A DNA stretch of 64,000 nucleotides, taken from the NCBI GenBank assembly GCA_964556165.1, contig CAZKVH010000002.1, positions 39,829 through 103,828 of the forward strand. Direction: 5' to 3'. The number at the start of each line of letters is the position of its first letter. Position 1 is the stretch's first letter. Of this stretch, positions 35,894-44,696 are shown piece by piece. This DNA is from JAQVEM01 sp964556165. Its GTDB lineage: Bacteria; Actinomycetota; Humimicrobiia; Humimicrobiales; Humimicrobiaceae. The notes under the pieces were generated by a model that searched no databases, was not told the origin of the DNA, and saw nothing but the letters and a program-made list of their open reading frames with translations. The position numbers and the translations under genes were made by a program.

Positions 35894-37090
35894 ATGAACA
35901 TATTTGTATATATTGCTATCTTGGCTTCTACACTCTCAATCACTTTCATTATTATCAGCCTTTATCAGAAACCGTTCATGGAAGCAACAGGTCCATTTAT
36001 TATTTTATCTGGTCTGGTATTATTAAATTCTATATTTTTTATTGCCACGCTTACAAGAAGCAGTATGCAGGCAGCTCTAAGATGGGCATATTTCCAGGAG
36101 CTAACAACACTTATATTTCCGCTGTTGTTTTTTAACTTTATGAATTTTTTTTTAGGCAACAGGCTATCAAAAACAAGGCTAATATATAAGCTTATATTTC
36201 TAATAATTCCACTTGGTATTTTCATATACCTTGTTGCAAACAGGAGTATCGAAGTCAGGAAATATTATTTTGGGTATATTTCTTATTATTCCGAGCAGGT
36301 TTTGATAGGGGTCTTTTATCTTGTCCCAATTTATTTATTAATAAATACTGCTATTTCTTACAGGATCTATAGAAATCAAAGGGAAAAGAAGTCCAATGGA
36401 ACCAATATTTTAATGTTAGCTGTATTCCTGGTATTTTTATTGATGAATGTTGCATACAGGCCTCTTACAATGTCAGGTGTTATGGAAGTGGCTCCTATAA
36501 GTGTTATTTTAAATCTTTTTTTATTCTTATTTATAACTATTGCATTGCTAAATTCCAGGTTTAATATTCAGAATTTAGCATTTAAGAGAATATTTGAAAA
36601 TGTTGGCGATTGTATAATGGTTACAGATTATGAGGGTAAAATAACACAGCTTAACAGGTGTTTATTTGAGAGAATGTTTTCCAGAAAAGATATTATATAT
36701 TCCGTTGACAGGGATAAAATCATAAAAGAACACCTTTTATCTTTTTCAAGGAATAAGAAGGATTTTAAATTTTTTCTGAAAACCCTCGAGAGCAAATCTT
36801 TTAATGATTTCAGGAAAGATTTACATTTTGAGGTAGACGGCTCTGAGAAAATCTTTGATGTAATCATATATCCTATTTATGACAGCAGGGGTAAATTGGC
36901 TGGGAAGTCAACTATATTTAGAGATGTTACTGAAAGCAGATTTTACGAGAAAGAGCTTAGAAATCAATCATTGATTGATTATCTTACAGGAGCTTACAAC
37001 ACGAGATATATTTTTGAGAGACTTAAAGAGGAAATAAAAAGATACGATAGATATAAAGAACCATTTTGTGCTGCTTACGGATATAGATAA
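35894..37090 (+). CDS. Membrane sensor diguanylate cyclase, N-terminal part (frameshifted)
   Basis: Residues 1-225 hold about seven hydrophobic segments, resembling the 7TM sensor region of histidine kinases; residues about 230-345 are a PAS domain (ENVGDCIMVTDYEGKITQLN); from about 350 a GGDEF domain starts (DYLTGAYNTRYIFERL) and stops abruptly at PFCAAYGYR. The missing part of GGDEF continues in another frame from 37068. Removing one T from TTTT at 37064-37067 gives PFVLLTDIDNFK, a perfect family sequence. The joined product would be about 514 residues. Either a real mutation or a base-calling error. No ribosome site is visible before ATG 35894. Confidence 0.7.
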   Translation: MNIFVYIAILASTLSITFIIISLYQKPFMEATGPFIILSGLVLLNSIFFIATLTRSSMQAALRWAYFQELTTLIFPLLFFNFMNFFLGNRLSKTRLIYKLIFLIIPLGIFIYLVANRSIEVRKYYFGYISYYSEQVLIGVFYLVPIYLLINTAISYRIYRNQREKKSNGTNILMLAVFLVFLLMNVAYRPLTMSGVMEVAPISVILNLFLFLFITIALLNSRFNIQNLAFKRIFENVGDCIMVTDYEGKITQLNRCLFERMFSRKDIIYSVDRDKIIKEHLLSFSRNKKDFKFFLKTLESKSFNDFRKDLHFEVDGSEKIFDVIIYPIYDSRGKLAGKSTIFRDVTESRFYEKELRNQSLIDYLTGAYNTRYIFERLKEEIKRYDRYKEPFCAAYGYR

Positions 37091-37436
37091 TTTTAAAAAA
37101 TATAATGACACTTTGGGTCATCTCGAGGGAGACAAGTTATTGAAGGATGTTGTTGGTCTGTTTAAAGATAATATAAGAGAGCGCATAGATGTAGTCGGCA
37201 GATACGGCGGAGATGAGTTTATAATTATATTATCAAGAATAAAGCTTGATAAAGCAAAGGATATGGGTGAAAGAATATTAAGTATGTTAAGTAAAAAAGA
37301 AATTAAGATTATTTCTCTTAGTATGGGTATTTATGAATACAATGGAGAATCTGACATAGATGAATTATTAAAAAAGGCTGACAGCCTGATGTACAAAGCT
37401 AAGAAGTCAGGGGGTAACAGGCTCGCCTGCAGTTAA
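37068..37436 (+). CDS. C-terminal GGDEF half of the frameshifted cyclase
   Basis: Continues the preceding gene: LLTDIDNFKKYNDTLGH, then intact GRYGGDEF, and the domain end with KKADSLMYKAKKSGGN. It has no ribosome site of its own and begins in the middle of a beta strand, so it is not an independent gene. The inhibitory R-x-x-D position reads E-R-I-D, so product inhibition is probably absent. If the frame is repaired, the protein makes cyclic di-GMP in response to a membrane signal. Confidence 0.6.
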   Translation: MLLTDIDNFKKYNDTLGHLEGDKLLKDVVGLFKDNIRERIDVVGRYGGDEFIIILSRIKLDKAKDMGERILSMLSKKEIKIISLSMGIYEYNGESDIDELLKKADSLMYKAKKSGGNRLACS

Positions 37437-37542
37437 GTCAGGGTTTTATTTTAAACCTTTATTTATTGAATAATCCATTACAAGACTCCCATTTTTATAA
37501 TATAATTATAATAATTTTTTAAAGCTTAAACTTTAATTAGTT

Positions 37543-40317
37543 GTGGAAAAAAAAAGAAATAAAAAAATAATTTTAATAGATGGAAATAATATTGCATACA
37601 GGGCTTTTTATGCGCTTCCCGATACTATTTCTACATCATCAGGAGTTACGACAAATGCTGTTCTGGGTTTTACAAGTATGCTTTTGAAACTTATAAATGA
37701 ACAGGAACCTGATAGCATAGTGTGTACTTTTGATAGCAAAACGCCGACTTTCCGGCATAAGATGTTTGACCGGTATAAAATACAGAGAAAAAAAATGCCG
37801 GTGGAGCTGGGAAACCAGCTAAATTTAATTAAAGAAGTTCTTGGTGCTTTTAATATTGCATGTCTGGAAAAAGAAGGATATGAAGCCGATGACATACTTG
37901 CAAATATCACGAGAAAAATTAAAGATGAGTTTGAACAGATAGTAATAGTTACAGGTGATAAGGATATGTTACAGCTTGTTTCTGATAACATAAAAGTTAT
38001 GTCTTTAAAAAAGGGTATTACAGACACAGTGTTGTTTGATAGCCAGGGAGTTGAAGAAAAGTTTGGTGTCAAACCGCAGAATATAAAGGATTTACTGGCT
38101 CTTATGGGTGATAGCTCGGACAATATCCCGGGAGTTCCGGGAATAGGTCCAAAGACGGCAAGATTGTTAATATCTAAATATGGGTCTTTAGAAGGAATTT
38201 ATAAAAATTTAGATAAGCTGGATGATGACCGCCTGAGAAATATGTTACTGGAAAACAAGAACCTTGCCAGTTTGAGCGGGGAACTTACTACATTAAGAAT
38301 GGTAGAAGATATAGATATTAAAACTGAAATAAGAAATAGTTTTAAAAATGTTAGCATAAACAGGGTGAGGCGATTATTTGAAAGTCTCGAGTTCAGGAAT
38401 CTTGAAAAGAAACTTTATAACATGAAAAATAAAATTGATTTCGACGAGGAAAAATCTGAATCGAAAGAGATAGTTAAAAGCATTAAATTAAAGCGTATAG
38501 TGTCTATAGAGGATTTAAAATACTTAAATAAAAATATAGAAAAAAATAAAAAAATATATATTGCTGAGTGCATTCATGGAGATGATAAAGGCGAGTTTTT
38601 AGGGTTTATCTTATATGATGGCGACGAATATGCCATTTTTGCAGCAAAAGATGAGCTGGCTTTAAAAGATATTAGAGAAGAATTAAAAAAGATACTTGAA
38701 AATAAGAAATGTAAAATATCAGGTTTCGACCTTAAAGAGATTTATAAGATATTAAAAAGGAATGGCATTGTTTTAAAAGGTGAATTTATTGATTATAAAA
38801 TATTATATTTGATTTTAAATCCAAATAAGTCCACCGCAAGTCTCGATGAGACGATTTATGACCTTCTAAAAATCGAGTTTAGAAGCACAAACGAATTAGG
38901 CGGAACTGAAGATGATGATAAAGAAAAAATTGCCGGCAGTCTGGAGAAAATCACAAATAAAAAACAACTGGAACTTGACTTCTCCAGAAAAAAAGAGGAA
39001 ATAATCGGGCAAAATTATCAGTTGGACCGACTGTTGAAAAAAATAAGCTGGTATAAGGATATAGAAAATGAATTACTGGAAAGAATTAAAAATGAGGGTG
39101 TCGAAAAATTATACAGGGATATTGAAGAACCGCTTATAAAAGTACTGGCAGAAATTGAATACACAGGTGTTAATATCGATAGAGAGTATCTAAACGGTTT
39201 GATTGAGGAATATGAGATTAATATAAAAAAACTGCAGCAGGAAATATATGATTTCTGTAATGAAGAATTTAATATAAATTCTTCCCGGCAACTGTCGGAG
39301 ATACTTTATAAGAAGCTCGGTCTTCCGTCTGTAAAGAAAACAAAAACAGGACTATCAACTGATGCAGGAGCTCTCAGGTCAATTTATGACAGTTCTCCTT
39401 TAATAGGAAAAATCCTTGACTACAGAGAAAAAACAAAGCTTAAAAATACTTATATAGATGTTTTACCGGGACTGATTGATGCAGAAGACTCAAGAATTCA
39501 TACTACCTATAACCAGCTCGGGACATCGACAGGCAGGATAAGCAGCAGCGAACCAAATCTTCAGAATATACCGGTGAGAACGGAATACGGAAAGCAGATA
39601 AGGAAAGCTTTTATTCCGGGTGTGGGGTATGACCTGCTAATGTCTTCAGACTACTCACAGATTGAGTTAAGAGTCCTGGCCCACCTTTCTGAAGACGAGA
39701 ATTTAACGGGTACTTTTGAAAGAAATGAAGACATACATACCAGAACAGCTTCCGAGCTTTTCGATGTGGAATATGATAATGTTGACGAATCCTTAAGAAG
39801 GAAAGCAAAGACTATAAATTTTGGAATAATATACGGTATGACTGAATACGGACTGGCAGATAGGCTTTCCATATCTGAGGATGAGGCAAGAGAATATATC
39901 GAAAGATATTTTGAACAGTACATGGGTGTGAAAAAATATCTTAAATTTTTGATAGATGATGCTTATAAAAAAGGTTACTCAACAACAATTTTTGGCAGGC
40001 GGAGATATCTGAAGGAATTGGGGAGCAGCAATAATAGAATAAGAAATCTTGGCGAAAGATTTGCAGTAAATACACCAATTCAGGGTAGTGCTGCTGACAT
40101 AATGAAGCTTTCCACTGTAGTGCTTTTTAATAAATTGAAATCCGGGAAAATAGATAGTAATATTATTCTTCATGTACATGATGAGCTGGTTCTTGAGCTG
40201 AAGGAAAAAGATAAGGAAGTCGTAAAAAAGATGGTTGTAGAGTCAATGGAGAGGTGCATAAATTTAAAAGTAAAACTTAAAGTAGACATAAAGACTGGAA
40301 AGAACTGGTATATTTAA
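37543..40317 (+). CDS. polA: DNA polymerase I
   Basis: 924 residues in three parts. The 5'-3' nuclease (1-290) has ILIDGNNIAYRAFYA, EADDILAN and GDSSDNIPGVPGIGPKTA. The central exonuclease-like domain (about 305-470) lacks the catalytic DxE (the strand reads YIAECIHGDD), so no proofreading is expected, as in many Gram-positive enzymes. The polymerase has motif A SSDYSQIELRVLAH near 700, motif B RRKAKTINFGIIYG near 752 and motif C HVHDELVLEL near 876. GTG start at 37543 without a clear ribosome site. It begins the conserved polA-rpsA-coaE-uvrBAC block. Confidence 0.95.
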   Translation: MEKKRNKKIILIDGNNIAYRAFYALPDTISTSSGVTTNAVLGFTSMLLKLINEQEPDSIVCTFDSKTPTFRHKMFDRYKIQRKKMPVELGNQLNLIKEVLGAFNIACLEKEGYEADDILANITRKIKDEFEQIVIVTGDKDMLQLVSDNIKVMSLKKGITDTVLFDSQGVEEKFGVKPQNIKDLLALMGDSSDNIPGVPGIGPKTARLLISKYGSLEGIYKNLDKLDDDRLRNMLLENKNLASLSGELTTLRMVEDIDIKTEIRNSFKNVSINRVRRLFESLEFRNLEKKLYNMKNKIDFDEEKSESKEIVKSIKLKRIVSIEDLKYLNKNIEKNKKIYIAECIHGDDKGEFLGFILYDGDEYAIFAAKDELALKDIREELKKILENKKCKISGFDLKEIYKILKRNGIVLKGEFIDYKILYLILNPNKSTASLDETIYDLLKIEFRSTNELGGTEDDDKEKIAGSLEKITNKKQLELDFSRKKEEIIGQNYQLDRLLKKISWYKDIENELLERIKNEGVEKLYRDIEEPLIKVLAEIEYTGVNIDREYLNGLIEEYEINIKKLQQEIYDFCNEEFNINSSRQLSEILYKKLGLPSVKKTKTGLSTDAGALRSIYDSSPLIGKILDYREKTKLKNTYIDVLPGLIDAEDSRIHTTYNQLGTSTGRISSSEPNLQNIPVRTEYGKQIRKAFIPGVGYDLLMSSDYSQIELRVLAHLSEDENLTGTFERNEDIHTRTASELFDVEYDNVDESLRRKAKTINFGIIYGMTEYGLADRLSISEDEAREYIERYFEQYMGVKKYLKFLIDDAYKKGYSTTIFGRRRYLKELGSSNNRIRNLGERFAVNTPIQGSAADIMKLSTVVLFNKLKSGKIDSNIILHVHDELVLELKEKDKEVVKKMVVESMERCINLKVKLKVDIKTGKNWYI

Positions 40318-40400
40318 AAAAATAACTTATGATATTGATTATTCTTTTTTTGCGTGTTATCCTGTTCAAATATCAAAAAAGGAGACTGATTTATTAAAAA

Positions 40401-41738
40401 ATGACAGAGAAAAATTATAATAAAAAACTAACAAATGACAATTACATGATAGAGGATAAAGACGGCAGGATGGTTCCCAATTACGACCTGACCATGATTA
40501 ATCTTAATGATGGGGATTTAATAAAAGGAAGGGTAGTAAAGATTGGCAAAGACGAGGTTCTGGTAGATGTAGGCTTTAAGTCAGAAGGGGTAATACCTTT
40601 AAGCGAGCTTTCGATAAGGAATGATATAAAACCTGAAGACATATTAAATGTTGATGATGAGATAGAAATAATGGTACTGCAGAAAGAAGACCAGGATGGG
40701 CGGTTGATATTATCGAAAAAGAGAGCCGAAGTGGAGCAGAATTTTGACAGAATAGAAAAAATATATGAAAGCGGAGATATAGTTGAAGGAGAAATTATAG
40801 AATGCGTAAAAGGCGGGTTAATTGTTGATATAGGATTAAGAGGATTTCTTCCAGCATCATTAATAGATGTTAGAAAAACCAGGGACCTCCAGTCTTACAT
40901 TGGAGAAAAGTGTAAATGCAAGATTATAGAAGTAGACAGAAACAGGAATAATGTCGTACTGTCGAGGAAGGTAATTATAGAAGGTGAGAAAAAAGAGCAG
41001 CGCAAGGAGATACTTGATAAAATGGAAATAGGCCAGGTTCGAAAGGGCATAATAACCAGCATCGCAGATTTCGGGGCTTTTGTTGATGTAGATGGTATCG
41101 ATGGCCTGGTTCATATTTCAGAGCTTTCCTGGAATCATGTAAAGCATCCTTCGGAAGTAGTAAGTGTAAATCAGGAGGTGGATGTAGAGATACTTGATAT
41201 TGATTATGAGAAACAGAGGCTGTCTCTTGGATTAAAACAAACCCAGAAGGATCCGTGGCTGGAGAAAGTTAAAAAATATTCTGTTAAGGAAATATTAAAA
41301 GGAAAAGTTACGAGAATTGTTAAGTTCGGTTTATTCGTTCAGATTGATGAAGACCTGGAAGGGTTGGTGCATATATCTGAATTAAGTCCGGAAGCTGTAA
41401 GGCGACCAAGTGATATAGCAAAGATTGGAGATGAACTTACAGTTAGAATTATAGATATAGATATGGATAAGAGAAGGATGGCTTTTAGTGTAAAACAGGT
41501 AGAAAATCCAGATGAAGATGCCGGTGAAAAGAAGGCAGAAGAAAAGTCCGAAAAGGAAGATGTGGTAGAAGAAAAAACCGGTGAAGAAGATATGAAGGAA
41601 GAAGATTCCAAAAAGACAGCTGAACTAAAAGATATATTTGAAGAGGGAAAAGCAAAAATTAATGAGGAAGAATCAAGTAAAAAGAAGCAGATAAAAGAAA
41701 TATTGAAGGAGATGAAGGACGAGGCTAATATAGATTAA
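40401..41738 (+). CDS. rpsA: 30S ribosomal protein S1 homologue
   Basis: 445 residues with four S1 RNA-binding domains (about 32-103, 120-186, 205-274 and 291-360); the third and fourth show FGAFVDVDGIDGLVHISELSW and FGLFVQIDEDLEGLVHISEL. The tail (about 365-445) is highly charged, rich in Glu and Lys, and probably disordered. Four domains is the Gram-positive/actinobacterial form. The AGGAGA site is 14 nt from the ATG, unusually far. Confidence 0.92.
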   Translation: MTEKNYNKKLTNDNYMIEDKDGRMVPNYDLTMINLNDGDLIKGRVVKIGKDEVLVDVGFKSEGVIPLSELSIRNDIKPEDILNVDDEIEIMVLQKEDQDGRLILSKKRAEVEQNFDRIEKIYESGDIVEGEIIECVKGGLIVDIGLRGFLPASLIDVRKTRDLQSYIGEKCKCKIIEVDRNRNNVVLSRKVIIEGEKKEQRKEILDKMEIGQVRKGIITSIADFGAFVDVDGIDGLVHISELSWNHVKHPSEVVSVNQEVDVEILDIDYEKQRLSLGLKQTQKDPWLEKVKKYSVKEILKGKVTRIVKFGLFVQIDEDLEGLVHISELSPEAVRRPSDIAKIGDELTVRIIDIDMDKRRMAFSVKQVENPDEDAGEKKAEEKSEKEDVVEEKTGEEDMKEEDSKKTAELKDIFEEGKAKINEEESSKKKQIKEILKEMKDEANID

Positions 41739-41995
41739 ATAAGAAAAACAACAGATAGCAGCGTTCACGAAAACAGTATTATAATACAGTAAGTGATGTT
41801 TATATATATTCTCAGGCAAATATAGTAAAACCACTGAAAAACTACAAAAATACTTCAGGAATAATCATTTCTATTGATGTATAAATTGTTATTAATGATA
41901 ATATAGTTATTGATATTAACGGATTTCTAAAGTCAAATTAAATAGTTGAATATTCTTATTAATTGTTTTTAATCAGGTATAGTCAGGGGGTTACT

Positions 41996-42577
41996 ATAAT
42001 AGTATTAGGAGTTACGGGAAGAGTTGCTTCAGGTAAGAGTACAGTATCAAGTTATATAAAAAAAATAAGAAAAGGCACTCTGGTAATTGATGTAGATAAA
42101 ATGGCAAAAAGCATTTATTGCAGGAATCCGGAAGTTCTGGAGAGGCTTGGGGAACTTTTTGGTAAAGAAATATTCGATGAGAAAGGTAACCCGGTTTTTA
42201 AAAGACTCGCAGAAAAAGTATTCTCAGCTAAAAAGGAATTAATTAAATTGAATAATATAATGTTTCCATTGATAAAAAGAGAAGTTAAAGAAATCCTGAA
42301 TAAAAATAACAGAATGAGGTATATCGTAATAGATGCAGCAGTTTTATTTGATTGTGAACTGGATGAATTCTGTAATTACATTATTGTTATCAAAAACTCA
42401 GTGAAAAGAAGAAAACTCTTTTTAAAAAATAGCGGTTATTCTGATGAAGAGATAAAATTAAGGATGGAAGGGCAGCACATAAAAATTAATGAAAATAAAA
42501 CAGATTTTGTTATTGAAAATAATGGAACAAAAAAAAGCTTATTGCAGGGAGTGCGGGAAAGATTGAGAGGTATTTAA
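41996..42577 (+). CDS. coaE: Dephospho-CoA kinase
   Basis: Last step of CoA synthesis. Starts with IIVLGVTGRVASGKSTV (Walker A GRVASGKS) and has the lid RMEGQHIK; about 194 residues. The start is odd: CAGGGGG (41984-41990) sits 5 nt before ATA 41996, exactly where the family has its Met, and there is no ATG, GTG or TTG in register nearby. The frame also opens at TTG 41963, but that start has no ribosome site and adds 11 residues the family lacks. I place the start at ATA. The 250-nt gap before it shows no convincing gene. Partner genes are rpsA and uvrB. Confidence 0.87.
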   Translation: MIVLGVTGRVASGKSTVSSYIKKIRKGTLVIDVDKMAKSIYCRNPEVLERLGELFGKEIFDEKGNPVFKRLAEKVFSAKKELIKLNNIMFPLIKREVKEILNKNNRMRYIVIDAAVLFDCELDEFCNYIIVIKNSVKRRKLFLKNSGYSDEEIKLRMEGQHIKINENKTDFVIENNGTKKSLLQGVRERLRGI

Positions 42578-42644
42578 CTCTTTGTTAAAAAAACCGTGTT
42601 TATGAATAGTATTTTTTAAAATTATATCAGGAAAATTTAAGAAA

Positions 42645-44696
42645 ATGGCTGATACAAAATTCAATCTTGTATCGAATTACTCTCCTCAGGGAGACCAGAG
42701 CAATGCTATATATTATTTGACTGAAGGAATTGAAAAGGATTTTAAATTCCAGTGTCTTTTAGGTGTTACAGGCTCCGGTAAAACTTATTCAATGGCTAAT
42801 GTGATTAAGAATGTTCAGCTTCCCACTCTGGTAATTGCTCCCAATAAAACACTTGCAGCACAGCTATGCAATGAGTTCAAGGGATTTTTTCCGGATAACG
42901 CAGTGGAGTATTTTGTAAGTTATTACGATTATTATCAGCCTGAAGCATATTTACCTGGTAAGGATTTATATATAGAAAAAGATACTTCCATAAATGAAGA
43001 AATAGAAAAACTAAGACTATCGGCTACAAATTCTCTTTATACCCGTGATGATGTTATAGTGGTCGCAAGTGTTTCCTGTATTTATGGGCTGGGTTCTCCT
43101 TCCGAATATGGGAAACAGAGAATTATTCTGGAAAAAGGAGAAAATTTCCCGAGAGAAGATATAATAGATAGGCTGGTTAATATAAGATATGAAAGAAATG
43201 ACTATGATTTTATTAATGGGAAGTTCAGGGTTAAAGGCGATACTATCGAAATATTCCCTGCATATCAGGACAGAGCGATAAGAGTCCAGCTTTTTGGTGA
43301 TGAACTCGAGAAAATCATAGAATTTAACCCGGTATCGGGTGAGATTTACGATGAAAAGGAAGTATGTATAATATCACCTGCAACACATTTTCTTGCTACT
43401 GTGGAATGGGTTGAAAGAGCGCTCGGAACTATTGAAGAGGAACTTGATGAGCGGGTAGAATATTTTAAGCAGCAAAATAAATTATTGGAAGCACAGAGGC
43501 TGGAGTCGCGGACAAGATACGATATGGAAATGATTGCTGAGCTCGGTTTCTGCAGTGGTATAGAGAATTATTCAAGACATATACTGGGTAAATTACCCGG
43601 TGAACCGCCAAATACACTTCTGGATTTTTTCCCGGATGATTTTATGGTTATTATAGACGAATCGCATATTGCAATCCCACAAATAAGAGGAATGTACGAA
43701 GGGGACAGGTCAAGAAAACAGACTCTTGTTGATTATGGGTTCAGGCTTCCATCAGCTCTTGACAATAGACCGTTAAAGTTTGATGAGTTTGAAAAAAAGA
43801 TTAAATGGGCGATATTTACATCGGCAACCCCAGGCCCTTATGAGAAAAGAGTAAGCAAACAGGTGGTGGAACAAATAATAAGACCTACCGGACTGGTTGA
43901 CCCCGAGATATTTGTTAGAAAAACAGCCGGACAGATTGACGATCTTATTTATGAAATACAGAAGGTCATAGAAAGAGGAGAAAGGGTTCTCGTGACCACT
44001 TTAACTAAAAAGATGGCCGAAGATTTAACTGATTATCTTGCCAGTAGAAAGATAAAAACGAGATATCTTCATTCAACCATTGAGACTCTTGAGAGAGTGG
44101 AGATATTAAGAGGACTGAGAACCGGAGAATTTGATGTGCTTGTTGGTATAAATCTTTTAAGGGAGGGGCTTGATCTTCCTGAGGTTTCTCTTGTTGCAAT
44201 ACTTGATGCAGATAAAGAAGGGTTCTTAAGGTCTGAAATATCTTTAATACAGACTATTGGCAGGGCAGCGAGGAATATCAATGGAAAAGTTATAATGTAT
44301 GCGGACAATATAACTAATTCAATAAAAAATGCCCTGGAAGAAACTAATAGAAGAAGAGAAATGCAGATTGAATATAATGACAAGCATAGCATTACTCCAA
44401 GCACTGTAAATAAAACTATATCAGACATATTATATAGAAAAGGGATAAAGTCAGCAAAAGAAACTAAGCTTGAATTAAAAGTCAGCGAAAAGAAGAAAGA
44501 ATTTAATGATGATAAATTATTAGCAATGAACCCTTCTGATATTGCTGTAATAATCAGCGGCCTCGAAGAAGAAATGTATATTTATGCGAGGGAATTAAAT
44601 TTTGAGAAGGCTGCTGTTATAAGAGATGAGATAAAAAGGATAAATAAAATAACAGGGATAAGTGTAGAAAAATTAAGAAAATGGAAGAAGAAATAA
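42645..44696 (+). CDS. uvrB: Excinuclease ABC subunit B
   Basis: Damage-verification helicase of nucleotide excision repair, 683 residues. GVTGSGKTYSMAN (Walker A, about 39-51), beta-hairpin YYDYYQPEAY (about 92-101), DESHIAIPQ, LLREGLDLPEVSLVAILDADKEGFLRS, QTIGRAARN. The C-terminal UVR motif EEEMYIYARELNFEKAAVIRD binds UvrC. Its end overlaps uvrA by 16 nt. Confidence 0.97.
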   Translation: MADTKFNLVSNYSPQGDQSNAIYYLTEGIEKDFKFQCLLGVTGSGKTYSMANVIKNVQLPTLVIAPNKTLAAQLCNEFKGFFPDNAVEYFVSYYDYYQPEAYLPGKDLYIEKDTSINEEIEKLRLSATNSLYTRDDVIVVASVSCIYGLGSPSEYGKQRIILEKGENFPREDIIDRLVNIRYERNDYDFINGKFRVKGDTIEIFPAYQDRAIRVQLFGDELEKIIEFNPVSGEIYDEKEVCIISPATHFLATVEWVERALGTIEEELDERVEYFKQQNKLLEAQRLESRTRYDMEMIAELGFCSGIENYSRHILGKLPGEPPNTLLDFFPDDFMVIIDESHIAIPQIRGMYEGDRSRKQTLVDYGFRLPSALDNRPLKFDEFEKKIKWAIFTSATPGPYEKRVSKQVVEQIIRPTGLVDPEIFVRKTAGQIDDLIYEIQKVIERGERVLVTTLTKKMAEDLTDYLASRKIKTRYLHSTIETLERVEILRGLRTGEFDVLVGINLLREGLDLPEVSLVAILDADKEGFLRSEISLIQTIGRAARNINGKVIMYADNITNSIKNALEETNRRREMQIEYNDKHSITPSTVNKTISDILYRKGIKSAKETKLELKVSEKKKEFNDDKLLAMNPSDIAVIISGLEEEMYIYARELNFEKAAVIRDEIKRINKITGISVEKLRKWKKK

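Noticed and set aside
41739..41995. Possible decayed gene between rpsA and coaE (one frame reads NIVKPLKNYKNTSGIII and INDNIVIDINGF)
   Set aside because: The pieces are short, contain stops and match no family I can name. Left as gene-free sequence.
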